A stretch of 64,000 nucleotides of DNA, taken from positions 2,914,001 through 2,978,000 of the forward strand of contig JAPNXP010000002.1 of assembly GCA_028753945.1 (NCBI GenBank), given 5' to 3'. Position numbers and translations under genes: made by a program. Origin of the DNA: Hexactinellida sp. DTS-2022 (taxonomy: Eukaryota > Porifera > Hexactinellida). Under the pieces are notes generated by a model, which was not told where the DNA came from, did no database searches, and saw nothing but the letters and a program-made list of their open reading frames with translations. Positions 11,810 to 23,209 of this stretch are shown piece after piece. How positions within the stretch are numbered: the first letter of the stretch is position 1; each line of letters starts with the position of its first letter.

Positions 11810-12815
11810 GTATTTTTTCCGAATACAGCAGATATTGCTAGAAAAAACAGTTCTCTGGGCGAGTGGAATAAACATTGCCAATAATTGCTGGAATTAATAA
11901 TCAAGTAGGTTGCATTTTGATATTTGTCACTAATGACTCACTATAGTTACTGGAAAGTTGGAATGGAAGTTAGAGAAAGTAGTATACAGCAAGTATTTTC
12001 TTCATTTGCTACAGTGTTTTATTCCTATTTCGAATATAATTATCGAAGGGGCAAGAGAAAATAGAATTCACTTCCAATATCAGGTAGAACGAACTATAAC
12101 CAGTGCCACGTTTTTATTTACTGTTTACTGATAATACTGGAGGTTGTAACATTTTATGTAACTCTATACCAGCCTCAGCTATAATCTTTTTCCTAGTACG
12201 TAAATAGATAGCGATATTAATTGTGTAAATTTCTAATTCTCGGAGAAATTGGACAATAATATAATCAATTCTCAATTAATTAATAATTTTGTTGTGGTCA
12301 TTCTCTTGAGGTCCATAAGCGGTAGTTGCACGATTGTCAACTTGAAGATCTTATGATAATCTTTTAAATCCGATAAAGTGAGTATATATGATTGCATAAT
12401 GTCAAAGTAATGTGTCCTAGGCCATGTATAATTGGTAAATTCATGTATATCTATTGAAAACAACTTTATACAAACATGTTTAACATTTTGACAATAGATA
12501 AACAATTTTTAAAAATTTTGGGAAAAATTTCCTAAATATTTTGGTTTTTGGATATAAAATATTAATCTATTTTAAATTTTCAAAGTGTTCTCATTTCTTA
12601 GCCGATCTATGTACATAGTTGAAAATAAACAAACAGATACAAATGCACATAACGAACGATTTTAAAATATAAATTGATACTGTCAATAAGAAAAAATATT
12701 GTAGTAATAATTATACGTATATTAGCAAATTGAGATATTGAAATGGAATATATTCCACCTCAATATCACAATCAAACTCTTGTTATTCCATTATAAATTG
12801 GTTTTCATGTGGTTA
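11810..12815. other. AT-rich, no gene seen
   Basis: No coding or RNA feature could be supported. Short open frames near 12272-12505 have no recognisable domain. Confidence 0.4.
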
Positions 12816-12819
12816 ACAC

Positions 12820-13512
12820 TTAATTATATTGAGAATAGATATTGAGAAAACAGGTGAGAAAGAATAACAGTGGTAGTAGAAATCTCATGGTAGTAAGAAT
12901 CTCATAGCAATGTAACATCCATGGTCCTTGTATACAAAGTAGTAAGAATCTCATGATAGTAAGAATCTCATACAACAGTACTATTATGAACTTATTGAAA
13001 AAACTAACAAAAACGAAAATTTTTGAAAAAATACACTTTGCGCCAAAAGTGATAAGGAGGAAAAATATCATTTTTTGAAACGGACATTCAATATAGAAAC
13101 ATCGATAATTACAAGTACGGTACTTGTGTTTGTGTCGTATGGAATTTCAAATGTTTTTATGTTTTATTGAGCAATTAATTTTTTAGATGGGAAAATATGA
13201 ATACTTTCGAGTCTAATTTCCAAAAACGATTTTCAGAAAATTTTAATCCTAAAATCAAAATTCCCTACGACACAAACACAGCTAAATAGAGTAAATAATA
13301 TTTTATAATTGAGGTTACTATTCGAAAAAATAATTTTAGATAGTGAATTCACTTTTCCTGGCTAGTATGGATCAGTATAGTATAGAAATTTGATTAAGCT
13401 ATAACCGAGGATATATGAATTCGCAACTTCTAATATTATGGATATTTACTATATAGTTATAGAGCAAATAAATGGCTATTTTAGTTTTCTCAAATTCGAA
13501 TGTTGAAAATTA
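12820..13512. repeat. dispersed repeat, inverse copy at 55485-55990
   Basis: It shares long stretches with the 55.5 kb copy on the other strand, for example GTGAATTCACTTTTCCTGGC, ATACTGATCCATACTAGCC and CACTTTTGGCGCA. At 12868-12976 it also holds four copies of GTAGTAAGAATCTCATG, which the other copy lacks. Confidence 0.6.
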
Positions 13513-13542
13513 ACTTCCGACAGCCCTTAATAACCACCTTAA

Positions 13543-14914
13543 GGTTCAGGTATACTCTAGAGCAGTGTTTCTCAAACTTTTTTAGTACAGCGCCCCCCTG
13601 TCAACAATTACCCTCGATACCGCCCCCCCCCCTCCATAAAGTATTAATATTACATTTTGCATTTGTTTAACAAATCCGTATTTGATTTAATGAATCAGCA
13701 CTATAGTCTACATTTCTTTTACTATTCATTTATTCGATCGAGTTTATCAATTATATTCGTTTAGGTTTGTGCGTATTTATATTGAAATTATAGAGAGGAC
13801 TGGCTTTCGTTAATCAATACAATAGTATAGTAATTACCACTGTCAAGGCTCTGATTCTTGCAGTTTTATATAGTATTTGTTAGTTACTTAATATTTATGA
13901 ACATGTTATCGCTGTTTTTACGTGAGATCGTATTTCTGTTTCGCGTTCTATAACCCCTTAGCCCCCCCCCAACGCCCCCTTCTGCATCGCCGCCCCCCAA
14001 CAACATTTCAGCGCCCCCCAGGGGGCTCTACGGCCCACCTTGAGAAACACTGCTCTAGAGCACTTCTACCAAAACTATTTACCCGAATTAATTAAATTTT
14101 TTACAGCGGATTTACTTCATCTTCTAACCGGCAAAAATGCAATAATATTCGAACTAGGTAACTCAGTTAAAAATATTTTTTCTAGAAAATCGTATTTGCG
14201 GAACGGATAGGTTTTTTCCTGCTAATGATTAGGAGTAGATTGTTGCTGCATTGCATTAAGAAACTCCTAAACTATCATATGAGTGCAAGAATTCTTTTAA
14301 TCACGTATGAGTCAAATTTTTCATCAATAAATGTGGACATCACTTTTTTCATCATCAATAAATTAAATAAAAATAAAAATAAAAGTTACAAATGAAATCG
14401 CTGCACTCATATGATAGAACTAATTGAGATCTGTCCAAAACCGTTGAGATTTTGTTTCTAGGTGGTATATGAGTCATAATATGACTTCCGCAATGGCAAT
14501 AATTGTGTTTGGAGATAGCGAGGTTTGAAAAAAAGTGTCCCCTATGGCAGTGGCTTAGGTAGAGGACACTAAAAAGTCTGTATCATTGAGAGTTTTCAAT
14601 ATTCTTCCATAATATTTGAAATTAAGATGCGATATATGCTGTTCTATCCAAATATATGATAAAACCTATATGTGGCAATGTCCCGAAATTATCAAGTTTC
14701 CATGGTATACTGCAACCTGCAACCAACACCAGAACCCCAATATTTCTTTCAAAACTCGAAGTGAGTCAAACTGGAGAAATAATTGGAATTTTTCTTTGAA
14801 ATTTCGTCAAAGTCCACATGGGTATCCACACAATCCGAAAATGCAATAAAAACGAGATTTACAATATTATGGGGTTTATCGAAATTTTGGGATTTTGTAG
14901 AGTATACCTGAACC
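13543..14914. mobile_element. TTAA-flanked element, family T2 copy 1
   Basis: The ends are GGTTCAGGTATACTCTAGA and its inverse GGTTCAGGTATACTCTAC, flanked by TTAA at 13539-13542 and 14915-14918. Without the nested hAT insertion it would be about 874 bp. Other copies are at 14991-23982 (split by the Ginger element) and 30181-30861. No coding capacity is seen. Confidence 0.8.
13563..14052. mobile_element. hAT non-autonomous element, 490 bp
   Basis: The ends are CAGTGTTTCTCAAACTTTT and, inversely, CAGTGTTTCTCAAGGTGG. A perfect 8 bp duplication CTCTAGAG lies on both sides (13555-13562, 14053-14060). The neighbouring T2 copy at 14991 shows the nearly empty site. GC-rich poly-C tracts mark both subterminal regions. 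Confidence 0.92.
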
Positions 14915-15368
14915 TTAACTAAACATTATATTTATATACGTAGTCACTTTTTGTCAGTGTTCTAAGAAAAATGTCAGGAATGAGTACAGGGGTTCAGGTA
15001 TACTCTAGAACACTTCTACCAAAAATATTTACCCGAATTAATTAAATTTTTTATAGAAGATTTACTTCATCTTCTAGATTGCAAAATGCAATAATATTCG
15101 ATCTAGGTAACTCAGTGAATTTTCTTTTCTATAAAATCGTATTTTGCGGAACGGATAAGTTTTTACCTGTTTATGATTAAGAGTAGATTGTTGTTGGATT
15201 GCATGGAGAAACTTCTAAACTATCATATGAGTGCAAGAATGTTTTTAATCACTTATGAGTCAAATTTTTCATCAATAAATGTGGACATCACTTTTTTCAT
15301 CATCAATAAATTAAATAAAAAGAAAATACAAAGTTAGAAATGAAATCGCTGCACTCATATGATAGAAC

Positions 15369-15650
15369 TGTTGCATGATATTCTGAGACGCGTGAGATTC
15401 TGAGACATTGTATTACCAAACCATGGATGTGCTATTACAAATTATACAGTGATATTCTGAGACGCTATAAAAGGAACTTTTTCTCTTATTTTTACTTTTT
15501 ATTATGAATTTAATTCAAGAATGAGACGCGTGAGATTTTGAGACATTGTATTAGCAAACCATGGATGTGCTATTAGAATTTATACAGTGATATTTTGAGA
15601 CGCTATAAAAGGAATTTTTGGCTTATTTTTACTTTTTATTATGAATTTAA
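15369..15650 (+). repeat. left TIR of the Ginger element
   Basis: It contains two tandem units of about 138 bp, each with GAGACGCGTGAGATT, TGAGACATTGTATTA, CCATGGATGTGCTATTA and GAGACGCTATAAAAGG. A third, partial unit follows to about 15715. The repeated GAGACG words could be transposase binding sites (inference). Confidence 0.85.
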
Positions 15651-16072
15651 GACTAACAATTTTGAGACGATAGTCAAACCAGAGACATAGATGTGCTATT
15701 ATATATTTTTTGAGACGCTGGTATATAACAATTTCTGAGTGATTACCTGTTTTGAACGTCTCAATATATTTTATTTTCTATCTGCAATATATATCCCTTT
15801 TAAATTAACTTAAATTACTCATAATTATAGCAAGTTAAACCAGTAGCCCAATTTCCGATGTATATCTGATTTCACTAGTTTTCCTAATCCAATAATTTCT
15901 CAATTCCGTTATGGTTATAATACTACCAATTGCAGGGACACAACTTTAATTAATTCTAAATATAAAGATACTAAATTAATTAATTAAATAAATATCTTTA
16001 CTAAACAACTAATAATACATAAACTAAATAAAAAACTCTACAACTAATTAACTTAATTAATCTAAAATTCCC

Positions 16073-16270
16073 AATACCCTTCCCCTCCTCCGCCACACTT
16101 TCCGTTTCTCCGACTCCCTCCTCCTCCACCTCCTGCTCCTCCCCCTTAACATTCTCCTTAAAGTCAGGACCTCTCCTTCCCCAGACCACACCTCCACCTC
16201 CCACGTCCTCTTCTCCTCTTCCCACGTCCTCTTCTCCTCCTCCCATACCTCCCTCTCCTGCTCCCACTTC
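16073..16270. repeat. polypyrimidine tract with imperfect 21-24 bp repeats
   Basis: The plus strand is almost pure C/T, with repeats of CCCACGTCCTCTTCTCCTC. Two overlapping open frames on the minus strand (16001-16308) give W/E/R-rich peptides that reflect the tract rather than a known domain. It lies between the left TIR and the end of the OTU exon. Confidence 0.6.
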
Positions 16271-16801
16271 TTCAAAATCCAATTCAATAATAATAAAATA
16301 AAAAACATTTTTTTAGCATGTATTAAATTAGGTAGGTTGTTTCCTATTACTTATAGTTATTAATTTACTAGCCAACATAGGAAGTTATAATACACATTGT
16401 CAATTACGTCAATTGCCAGGAGTTACTTGATTACGATTAACAAAATAATTCATACAAAATATTTCTAACAAACTTTGTTGTTGCGAAATAAAACCATTTT
16501 TAAAAAAATCTTCAAACCTTTTTATTTCTCCTGAATTTCAATAATATATTCCTAAATTTCTGACGACTTATGGTTACTAGCATACCAATATAATAGCTAA
16601 AAGAAATAATCACAACGATTAACTTATTTCTAAATGTATCATATTTAAACTTGGAGAATGTCTAGAAAGAGATATACATATATTTTTAACATAAATAAAT
16701 GGTAAACTATTTTTTCAATCAGTTTTGAATGTATTAGCCAATTATTATTTTGGGGGCCTCCTCCTTTTCCCCACACAGCCGCCCTATCCTCTCCATTCAT
16801 A

Positions 16802-16934
16802 CAGTGGAAACCGCATATCTATATCCATTCAATCGGCCCCAATTTTTAAGTTAATTAGCCTTCGTTCGTATGTGTGTAACGACATAACAGAATGAGCATC
16901 GCATTGATGCGCCCTGATAATGCGGTTCCCAGTG
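16802..16934. mobile_element. Tigger-like MITE, 133 bp, inside Ginger
   Basis: The ends are CAGTGGAAACCGCAT and, inversely, CACTGGGAACCGCAT, with TA on each side. Confidence 0.65.
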
Positions 16935-17008
16935 TACAAAAAAAACTCTCAAAGGAAAATAGGTTAAGTTACAGTAAATTACTCAAACTATGAAATTAAA
17001 CACTATTA

Positions 17009-17236
17009 CAGTGAACTCCAAGTCGGCTATAAATCGCCTTATCAAAAAGTTCAATATTCCGGTCATCCTTATATTAACTATACTATAGTCAAATAAATTG
17101 ATATATGTAATCTCTTTTTAACGAAGATATTTCTTACCCCATAAATTTCTGAGTATTTAATTTTAATCTTATAATAAATTCGGTGTATACAAATATTAAA
17201 TCGATGTACGCAATTCGTTATAACGGGAGTTCACTG
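17009..17236. mobile_element. Tigger-like MITE, 228 bp, inside Ginger
   Basis: The ends are CAGTGAACTCCAAGTC and, inversely, CAGTGAACTCCCGTTA, with TA on both sides. Confidence 0.7.
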
Positions 17237-17581
17237 TACTTAATAATATACGATGTAACAAAGTTACATCGTGTATGGTGGACTTACTAAATAGAAACTA
17301 ATTAATTACTTAGTATAAAGTATATTAGTAGATAATTAAAAATGTTAACTCACTTGATTCCACAGATAATTTACCTACATACATGTCGTCAGTCTTTTGC
17401 AACCTAGATCGTAGATAACAGCTCGTCTTTCGCCACTGGGGATGTGCCGTTGCAGGTCACGTTTCCATAATCTGGGCTCACCATGATTGGGATTGCGTTG
17501 CCTGAATAACCTCGAGCAGAGGTCCCCACAAAGTTCGATGTACATTGCCTTTGAGCGCTTTCGATAGAGTGTTGTGAGCTG

Positions 17582-18265
17582 TTATTCAATCGTTTGGACA
17601 TCATCTGAAATAGTTCCATATGTCTTGTAATTCGTGATCAGCATTGATACGACAGGTTGATAGTGGTCGAAGTAGTTTTGGATATAAAGGATGGCTGTAG
17701 GCTTATCTGTGGCTCTGTGTAAACTCCAACGCACCTCGCGAATTAATGAGTCTTTCGGTGTGTAGAAGTTATTGGCAATGTAGACATCGGCATCAAGAAT
17801 AGCTGAAGCAGCATAAATTTCCACATCTGTTTCCCAAATGGATTCACGATTCATAAGTCTTTGTGTGCTAAGGTATTCACACGGTGTCGTTCGTTTGGTT
17901 TTAAAATACCATCCTAGTTTCCTTGTTCCTTCACTGGCGATAAAGCGAGAGATGATGGAACGAAGATGTAGGTGGCTGTTTTCACTCCCAGTAATTAATT
18001 TGGATATGCATCGAAATAGACAATTTCCATCTCCTTCGATATGTTCCGCATCGCAAGGTTCAAAATCGCTAAGTAACTTCCCAACGCTATTAAATGGTTG
18101 TCTAGAAACTGATTCAAATAATATCCCCAACATATCGCATTTACTTCGCTGCCAATTTTCATCTATCACTGTGATCCTTGGGTCCATCGGTGTGTCGTAG
18201 GGATTACGAAGCGGAACTGCGTCGTGAAATGATTCCCATAGCATTGTGTTTAGATACTGCATTCC
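17582..18265 (-). CDS. OTU-family cysteine protease domain exon of the Ginger gene
   Basis: This last exon, 227 codons, is intact. It carries EGDGNCLFRCISKL, the OTU nucleophile box with catalytic Cys at exon residue 82 and the preceding Asp at 79, and YFDHYQPV, the matching catalytic His box at residue 201. OTU proteins are usually deubiquitinases. In Ginger1 elements the domain is fused downstream of the integrase, and its role in transposition is not established. It is preceded by a clean AG acceptor (ATATTTTAG) after an intron that holds a Tigger-like MITE. Beyond the TAA stop the same frame stays open for about 60 more codons to about 17390, and a +1 frame is also open (17404-17619). The true C-terminus may therefore have been longer, or spliced. 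Confidence 0.88.
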   Translation of the reverse strand, partial: GMQYLNTMLWESFHDAVPLRNPYDTPMDPRITVIDENWQRSKCDMLGILFESVSRQPFNSVGKLLSDFEPCDAEHIEGDGNCLFRCISKLITGSENSHLHLRSIISRFIASEGTRKLGWYFKTKRTTPCEYLSTQRLMNRESIWETDVEIYAASAILDADVYIANNFYTPKDSLIREVRWSLHRATDKPTAILYIQNYFDHYQPVVSMLITNYKTYGTISDDVQTIE

Positions 18266-18311
18266 CTAAAATATTAATTTGTTTACCATTTAATAAATAT
18301 AAGAATTATTA

Positions 18312-18516
18312 CACTGGAGCCTCCCATAACGGACACTCCAAATAGCGGACAACTTCTAAATAACGGACAACCCTCGTGGCACGGATTTATTTATTTAGCA
18401 TATGTCTAATAGAAAAGCAACCTCTAAATAGCGGACAACCTCTAAATAGCGGACAACCTCTAAATAACGGACAACGGTTCCGGTCCCAAGGTGTCCGTTG
18501 TTCAGAGGTTCTACTG
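18312..18516. mobile_element. Tigger-like MITE, 205 bp, inside a Ginger intron
   Basis: The ends are CACTGGAGCCTCCCATAACG and, inversely, CAGTAGAACCTCTGAACAAC, with TA on both sides. Internal CTCTAAATAGCGGACAAC units are repeated about five times. Confidence 0.75.
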
Positions 18517-18684
18517 TATAATGTAACAACTTGCTTTGATATACTAAACAAATATATACTAATTAAAATTGAATTGAGTTGTATGAGTGTATTGGTAGAT
18601 AGTTTTGACTTACCAGGAAATACAGTACTTTGTGTGTGTATCTAGCACGTTGGGTATCTGTATAGCTGGGGTAGAGTTCTGATC

Positions 18685-18865
18685 AGTGTATTTTATAAGG
18701 AATAAAAAAATGTTTTTTATTGTTTTCGTGGAATAAAAAAATGGATTTTCGGATATCAATGGAATCTTGAAATGGATATCAGACGATAAAAACTCACTAT
18801 TCAAGGGAGTAAAAAAATGAAAATAGGAATAAAAAAATGGGCTAGGAATAAAAAAATGGGCTTAT
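18685..18865. repeat. GGAATAAAAAAATGG motif array
   Basis: Five copies of GGAATAAAAAAATG or GAGTAAAAAAATG occur at about 18698, 18731, 18808, 18824 and 18845. The last two are a direct tandem. They lie inside an intron of the Ginger gene, and each contains AATAAA on the plus strand. Probably the end of a further small element. Confidence 0.5.
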
Positions 18866-20531
18866 AATATACCCTGGTTCTGATGTCCATCCGAGGATAA
18901 TCTCCATAATATCTCTCTTCTACAATAAATGGGTAAAATGGTAATTTGTAGTTATCGTATGAATCATTGTTAATTAACTTACAACTTCCTCTTCTTTTCC
19001 ACCATCCAAATACTCGAATAACATCGTGTTGGGAGTGTAGCTGTGCGCTTTGTATAGCAAGTGGTCCAGCTCTTCATGTAGAGGAGTCATGAAGGTCTGC
19101 CCACGTATATTCTGCTTTAGGATTTCCTACAAATGACAACATTGTAATAAGAAAAATATTATGGAATGTTACAAATATTCTGGATTGACGTCAAGAGAAG
19201 GTGTAAAGCGAAAATAACAATGAGTGTCAATAAAGATTACACTAAATAAATTAGACTATAGATGTGAAACGGGAAGCTTACTTTTAAGTTATTAAGGTGT
19301 TGAAATATAGATTCCGTAGAAAATCCGAAGAGATTCTGGTACATCTAAAAAAGGAATATTTTACTATTAACACTATTTTATCTTTTAAATAACAACTCAA
19401 TCACAATGAATTTACCTGTGAGGTGTTGATTCCGATGCTAGTATCGAGGCTTACTTTCTTCTTAGTATTCTTGGGACTAGAGGATCTTTCGAAGTAAGCT
19501 CTTGTGATATGGATTGGAATCTTTTTGTCCTTCTTCGATCCTAATTCTGTTTGAGAAATTATAACATGGCTTTCTGTTGATTTCGACACCGTGTAAGGCC
19601 CGAGATGTTTCGTTTGCTTCTTTGTTTTGGGCATGTGTTTTATTTTGGGCATGTTGGTATAGATGATCTTATCACCCTTCTTTAGAGGTGTACTAATTAC
19701 AGAGATAATAATTATGGAAATAATTATTATCGAAGGAATGAATCGAACTTTAGTAACAAGATAGACTGTGTGTTATGTATGAATTAAATATCGTCAGCAG
19801 TTCACTAACCGACTAGTGTTAACTTTCTTATCATATTGTATCTTCTGCTTGAGTTGTTCAAAACTGATGCAGTCCATAGCTGATTGCTGTGTTGAAGTTC
19901 TAGATTCATCGATGTTGCTAACTGCTTCGAGGGGATTATCAGGAGGTGGGCAAAAGATGTCGCTTATACCTTCGGTATCATCTAGTGGATCTGTGAGTTC
20001 TGAGAAAATCGATTCTTCCAAATCAAAGTCTTCCTCATCGTTGGTATGCAGGTCGTTAATGGTGGACAAGAGATCTTGATGCCGGGACTCTCTTCCCCAC
20101 ATAACCTTGAATGGAGTTTGTCCGAGGGATCTTTTCTTGCAGGAGTTCATTGCAAGCACAGCCTGTTTGAGCAGTTTGGACCAATGATCCCCTATCTGGC
20201 TCTCCATTTTATTCAGTTTTCTATATGGATAATTCGTAAATTGGTCTTAAAATTATATTACAAAATACTAACTGTTTCAGAATCTTGTTGTGCGCTTCGA
20301 CTAAGCCGTTAGCCATGGGGTGGTAAGCACGAGTGCTACGATTGTCGATACCCAATTTCTGGTTGAATTCCTTAAATATCTGTTAAATACAATAAATAAA
20401 AATACAATAAATAAATACAAATAACAATACATACTATAATATAATTATAGTAGGTTAGTGTGTAAAATTAGCTAATTATGATGATTATATAAGTTATTTA
20501 ATTTTAATGAATTAATATGAATGAATTACAG

Positions 20532-20651
20532 GGGCGGCATACCCGGTACGGCGAGGTACGGCGAGCCGTACCTCGCCGTACCTGCCGCCGCCTTACCTGC
20601 CGTACCTTTTAATATCCCGCCGTACCACTTTTCGAAAGGGTGTGCCGCGCC
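20532..20651. mobile_element. 120 bp GC-rich element with perfect hairpin
   Basis: It is flanked by TGAATTACAG on both sides (20522-20531, 20652-20661), with ends GGGCGGCATACCC and, inversely, GGCGCGGCACACCC, like short hAT elements. Inside, GGTACGGCGAGGTACGG (20545-20561) pairs exactly with 20566-20582 across a CGAG loop. It sits in an intron of the Ginger gene. Confidence 0.7.
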
Positions 20652-20856
20652 TGAATTACAGTATTACATTATACTACTCACATTGCTTGTGAACTCTTTG
20701 CCCTGGTCGTGCTGGATAATATCAGGTAATCCCATATCCAGATAGATGTCCTTCAGAATTCTGAATAACTTCTTGTGAAGTCTTAGTCTTGAGAGGGCGT
20801 ACTGCAACATATTTGCTCAGGTAGCATACAGTGACTAGAACGTGTTTGTAGCCGTC

Positions 20857-21521
20857 CATAGGCGCCGAAACTCTCCAGCGCCAGGGGGGGTGTAACTTTA
20901 CATTTAAATGTGAAAGGTCAAAAAAACGATTCCTATGGCGCATTGTCGCAAAGTTTACAAGTATAAGATTAAAGTTGGGGGGCGCGGAGCGAGTGTTGCG
21001 AGCAATTCTTGGGGGGTTCTGGGGGCAAGCCCCCCATAAAAAAATGGACTGCGAGATACCCTGATATCAATTTGTTTTGAATGAATTATACGTATATTTT
21101 ATTGTGCTAAATTATATTGAATATTGTATTTTTTATCCAGAGGGAACGGTAACACCCGTACCAATAATGTTGCCCCCCTTCAATTTACGGGGGGGGGGAA
21201 CGCGCCCCCCCTAGCGCATCCCCCTGTTTCGCCACTGCTATGGTGGCTGAAAATCATTATGTTGACGGGCATAATTGTATACATATATTAATAATCCAAT
21301 GTTATTTAGAAGGACTCCTTATGGAATTATAATTTTTCTATGGGTTTACGTGTATGTTTTCTACTTTAACAATAAAGAAAATGTCTAATATTCCCTGCCT
21401 GACCAACCAGGAGGGGTATACCCTTCCTGACTCTTTCCTCAGCCAGGGGGGGTGAAACCCTCCCTGACAAAAACCAGGGAGGGTGTAACCCCCCCTGACC
21501 CCCCCACTTTCGGCGCCTATG
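20857..21521. mobile_element. hAT non-autonomous element, 665 bp, in Ginger exon 3
   Basis: The ends are CATAGGCGCCGAAA on both strands. The 8 bp duplication TAGCCGTC is perfect (20849-20856, 21522-21529). Removing the element and one duplicate rejoins GACGGCTA with CAAACACG in frame inside the integrase domain. It has GC-rich, CCCCCC-bearing subterminal regions. Confidence 0.93.
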
Positions 21522-21699
21522 TAGCCGTCTTCACTCTCAGGGAGGTCGCATATAAGGTCCATTCCTATATGTCTCCACGTTTTAGAAGGAGGTGGTATTG
21601 GTTGGAGTTTCTTTTGCGGTTGAGGTGGCAAGGCCGCTGTCATCTGACATATATGGCACGTCTTTACCTTTATAATATAAGAAAGCCATTACTATTGTA

Positions 21700-21870
21700 T
21701 GATTTAATATGTAGAAAGCTAAGTGAATACGTAGTTTCTAATCATTATGAATTTAGGATTATTTTCGAACGAGATACAGCCACATTTCCTTATGTGCCAC
21801 TTGTCCCACAAGTAGCACGTGACATAGACACAGATGCCACTTCATGGATAATTATTGGATAAACATGACT
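21700..21870. repeat. truncated relative of the Tc1-type MITE at 27390
   Basis: GATACAGCCACATTTC, TGCCACTT, CCACAAGT.GCACGTG and CCACTTC.TGG occur in the same order as at 27714-27795. No TIR is preserved. It lies inside an intron of the Ginger gene. Confidence 0.5.
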
Positions 21871-21989
21871 GAAAATCATAATGTTATGATATTTATAATT
21901 ATATTACAAGATTAAGGGGAACACTTATTGAATTTCAGGGTACCTCGCGGTGAAAAGGAAGAAATATTTCAATTTCCAATATACAATAG

Positions 21990-22440
21990 ATCAAGTCCGA
22001 AAATATGTCAAGAAAACGAATCCGAATTTTTTTTTTTTAAATTTCACCTTTGAGGTCACTTTTGGGGAAAAAATTAAAAAAAATTAAAAAAATTAAAAAT
22101 TATTTAAAAATTTTTTTTGCGACAATTGTTGTTGATTTTGATCATTCTGATAGTTTTGGAAAAATGAATAAAAAATTTAAATATTAATAAAATACACTTT
22201 TTCATTAATAATTGTACAAGAAAAGTAAATTTTTTTGAAACGGACATACATTGTAAAAAAGGCGTATAAGTACCAAAACTGATGTCTCTCCGGAATAGAA
22301 TTTCAAATTTAATTAAGTCATTTGAGAGTAGTTTAATCCAGCAGAATTTATTACGCAAACGAGAAGTATATTGTAATTCAGAAAAAAAAATTCAGTTCTT
22401 CAAATAGTTTTCGTGGGTTAGTATACATTTAGTTAAAATG
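21990..22440. repeat. diverged dispersed repeat, related to 12.8 and 62.6 kb
   Basis: AACGAATCCGAATTTTTTTT followed by CACCTTTGAGGTCACTTTT matches the inverse of 62640-62705. The downstream part resembles, weakly, the repeat at 12820-13512 (GAAACGGACAT, GAATTTCAAAT). A gene-free intron segment of the Ginger element. Confidence 0.45.
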
Positions 22441-23209
22441 CATCACAACATTTAAAATGATTCAAAATTAAATAGCCCATTTGAATAATAAAAATAATTA
22501 TGGTTCAAATGAAACGAGATAGGTAGGAAAATTTGATTAACTATAAACAAATAGAGAAGTGGTCCGAACAAAGATGGATTATCCTTTATAATAATGTCAC
22601 TGTAAATGGCAAGTGGTCCGGCCATGACCGAACCACGTACTACCTAGGAAAGTATGCCGAATAATTAAACTCACATATTCTTTAACGTCTTGGGAAACTC
22701 CTGTCCATGTGTATCTTTGCTGAACTGAATGTAGGGTCGTATTTATTCCGGGATGACCGACTTCGTCATGGAACTTCTCATAGATGCTGTCCAACTCAGA
22801 CTGCAATGGAACTGCCAAATCTGCTTCTGTGCCTTCCAGTTTTACTCTCTAAAGGGAGAATTCAATTAAACCATGGAATATATAAAAATGGTCTAGGGGA
22901 ATAAGGAAGTCAATATTACCTTGTAAAGTCTGTTGGTATCTCCAATAAAATAGGAAGACACTCTTCTTTTGTAGTTCCATTTTGTCTGTCGTGAAGCTTG
23001 AGATGCTTCAGGATATTTTTCTTCACGAAGAAAGTGAATGATTTCGTCATATTCATTTGGATTCATTTCGAAATAAGAATAGATTTGTTTGCTTGTTTGT
23101 TTGTTGTAAATGAATAAGACAATTAATGCATATATTAAATGTCTTATATAGTAAATTTGATAGTATAGGGTTTATCTATATTATGATATGAAAATCATAG
23201 TATTTTTAA

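Larger units (their letters stand above)
17582..23066 (-). pseudogene. Ginger integrase-OTU transposase gene, nine exons, disrupted
   Basis: My model reads 23066-22920, 22848-22675, 21667-20682 (with the hAT 20857-21521 inside), 20379-20273, 20220-19806, 19679-19416, 19344-19282, 19126-18983 and 18265-17582. All introns are GT/AG and phases agree, giving about 769 codons. Approximate residues: H76-x4-H81 and C111-x2-C114 (zinc-binding H2C2); D144, D203 and E239 (MDL, HDQGKEF, GLVEAHN), a D,D35E triad; LGPYTV at about 411, the GPY/F motif of gypsy and Ginger1 integrases; OTU near 540-769. The expected role is cut-and-paste transposition. Two lesions are visible: a hAT insertion between DGY and KHV codons, with the frame restored when it and one duplicate are removed, and a 1 bp insertion near 20775-20790 (frame LKTKTSQEV to KKLFRILKDI). 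Exon 5 after the core is acidic. Splice sites are inferred from sequence only; the donor at 19805 is the weakest. Confidence 0.85.

Noticed and set aside
16001-16308. Two overlapping minus-strand ORFs of 93 and 83 codons
   Set aside because: They are the two readings of a polypyrimidine tract and show no domain.
17838-18200. 120-codon plus-strand ORF
   Set aside because: Shadow of the OTU exon, which carries the real motifs on the minus strand.
17582-23066. Ty3/gypsy retrotransposon or endogenous retrovirus, suggested by the integrase, zinc-binding and GPY motifs
   Set aside because: There are no LTR direct repeats, gag, protease, reverse transcriptase or RNase H. The ends are long inverted repeats, the gene has introns and an OTU domain, all fitting Ginger1.
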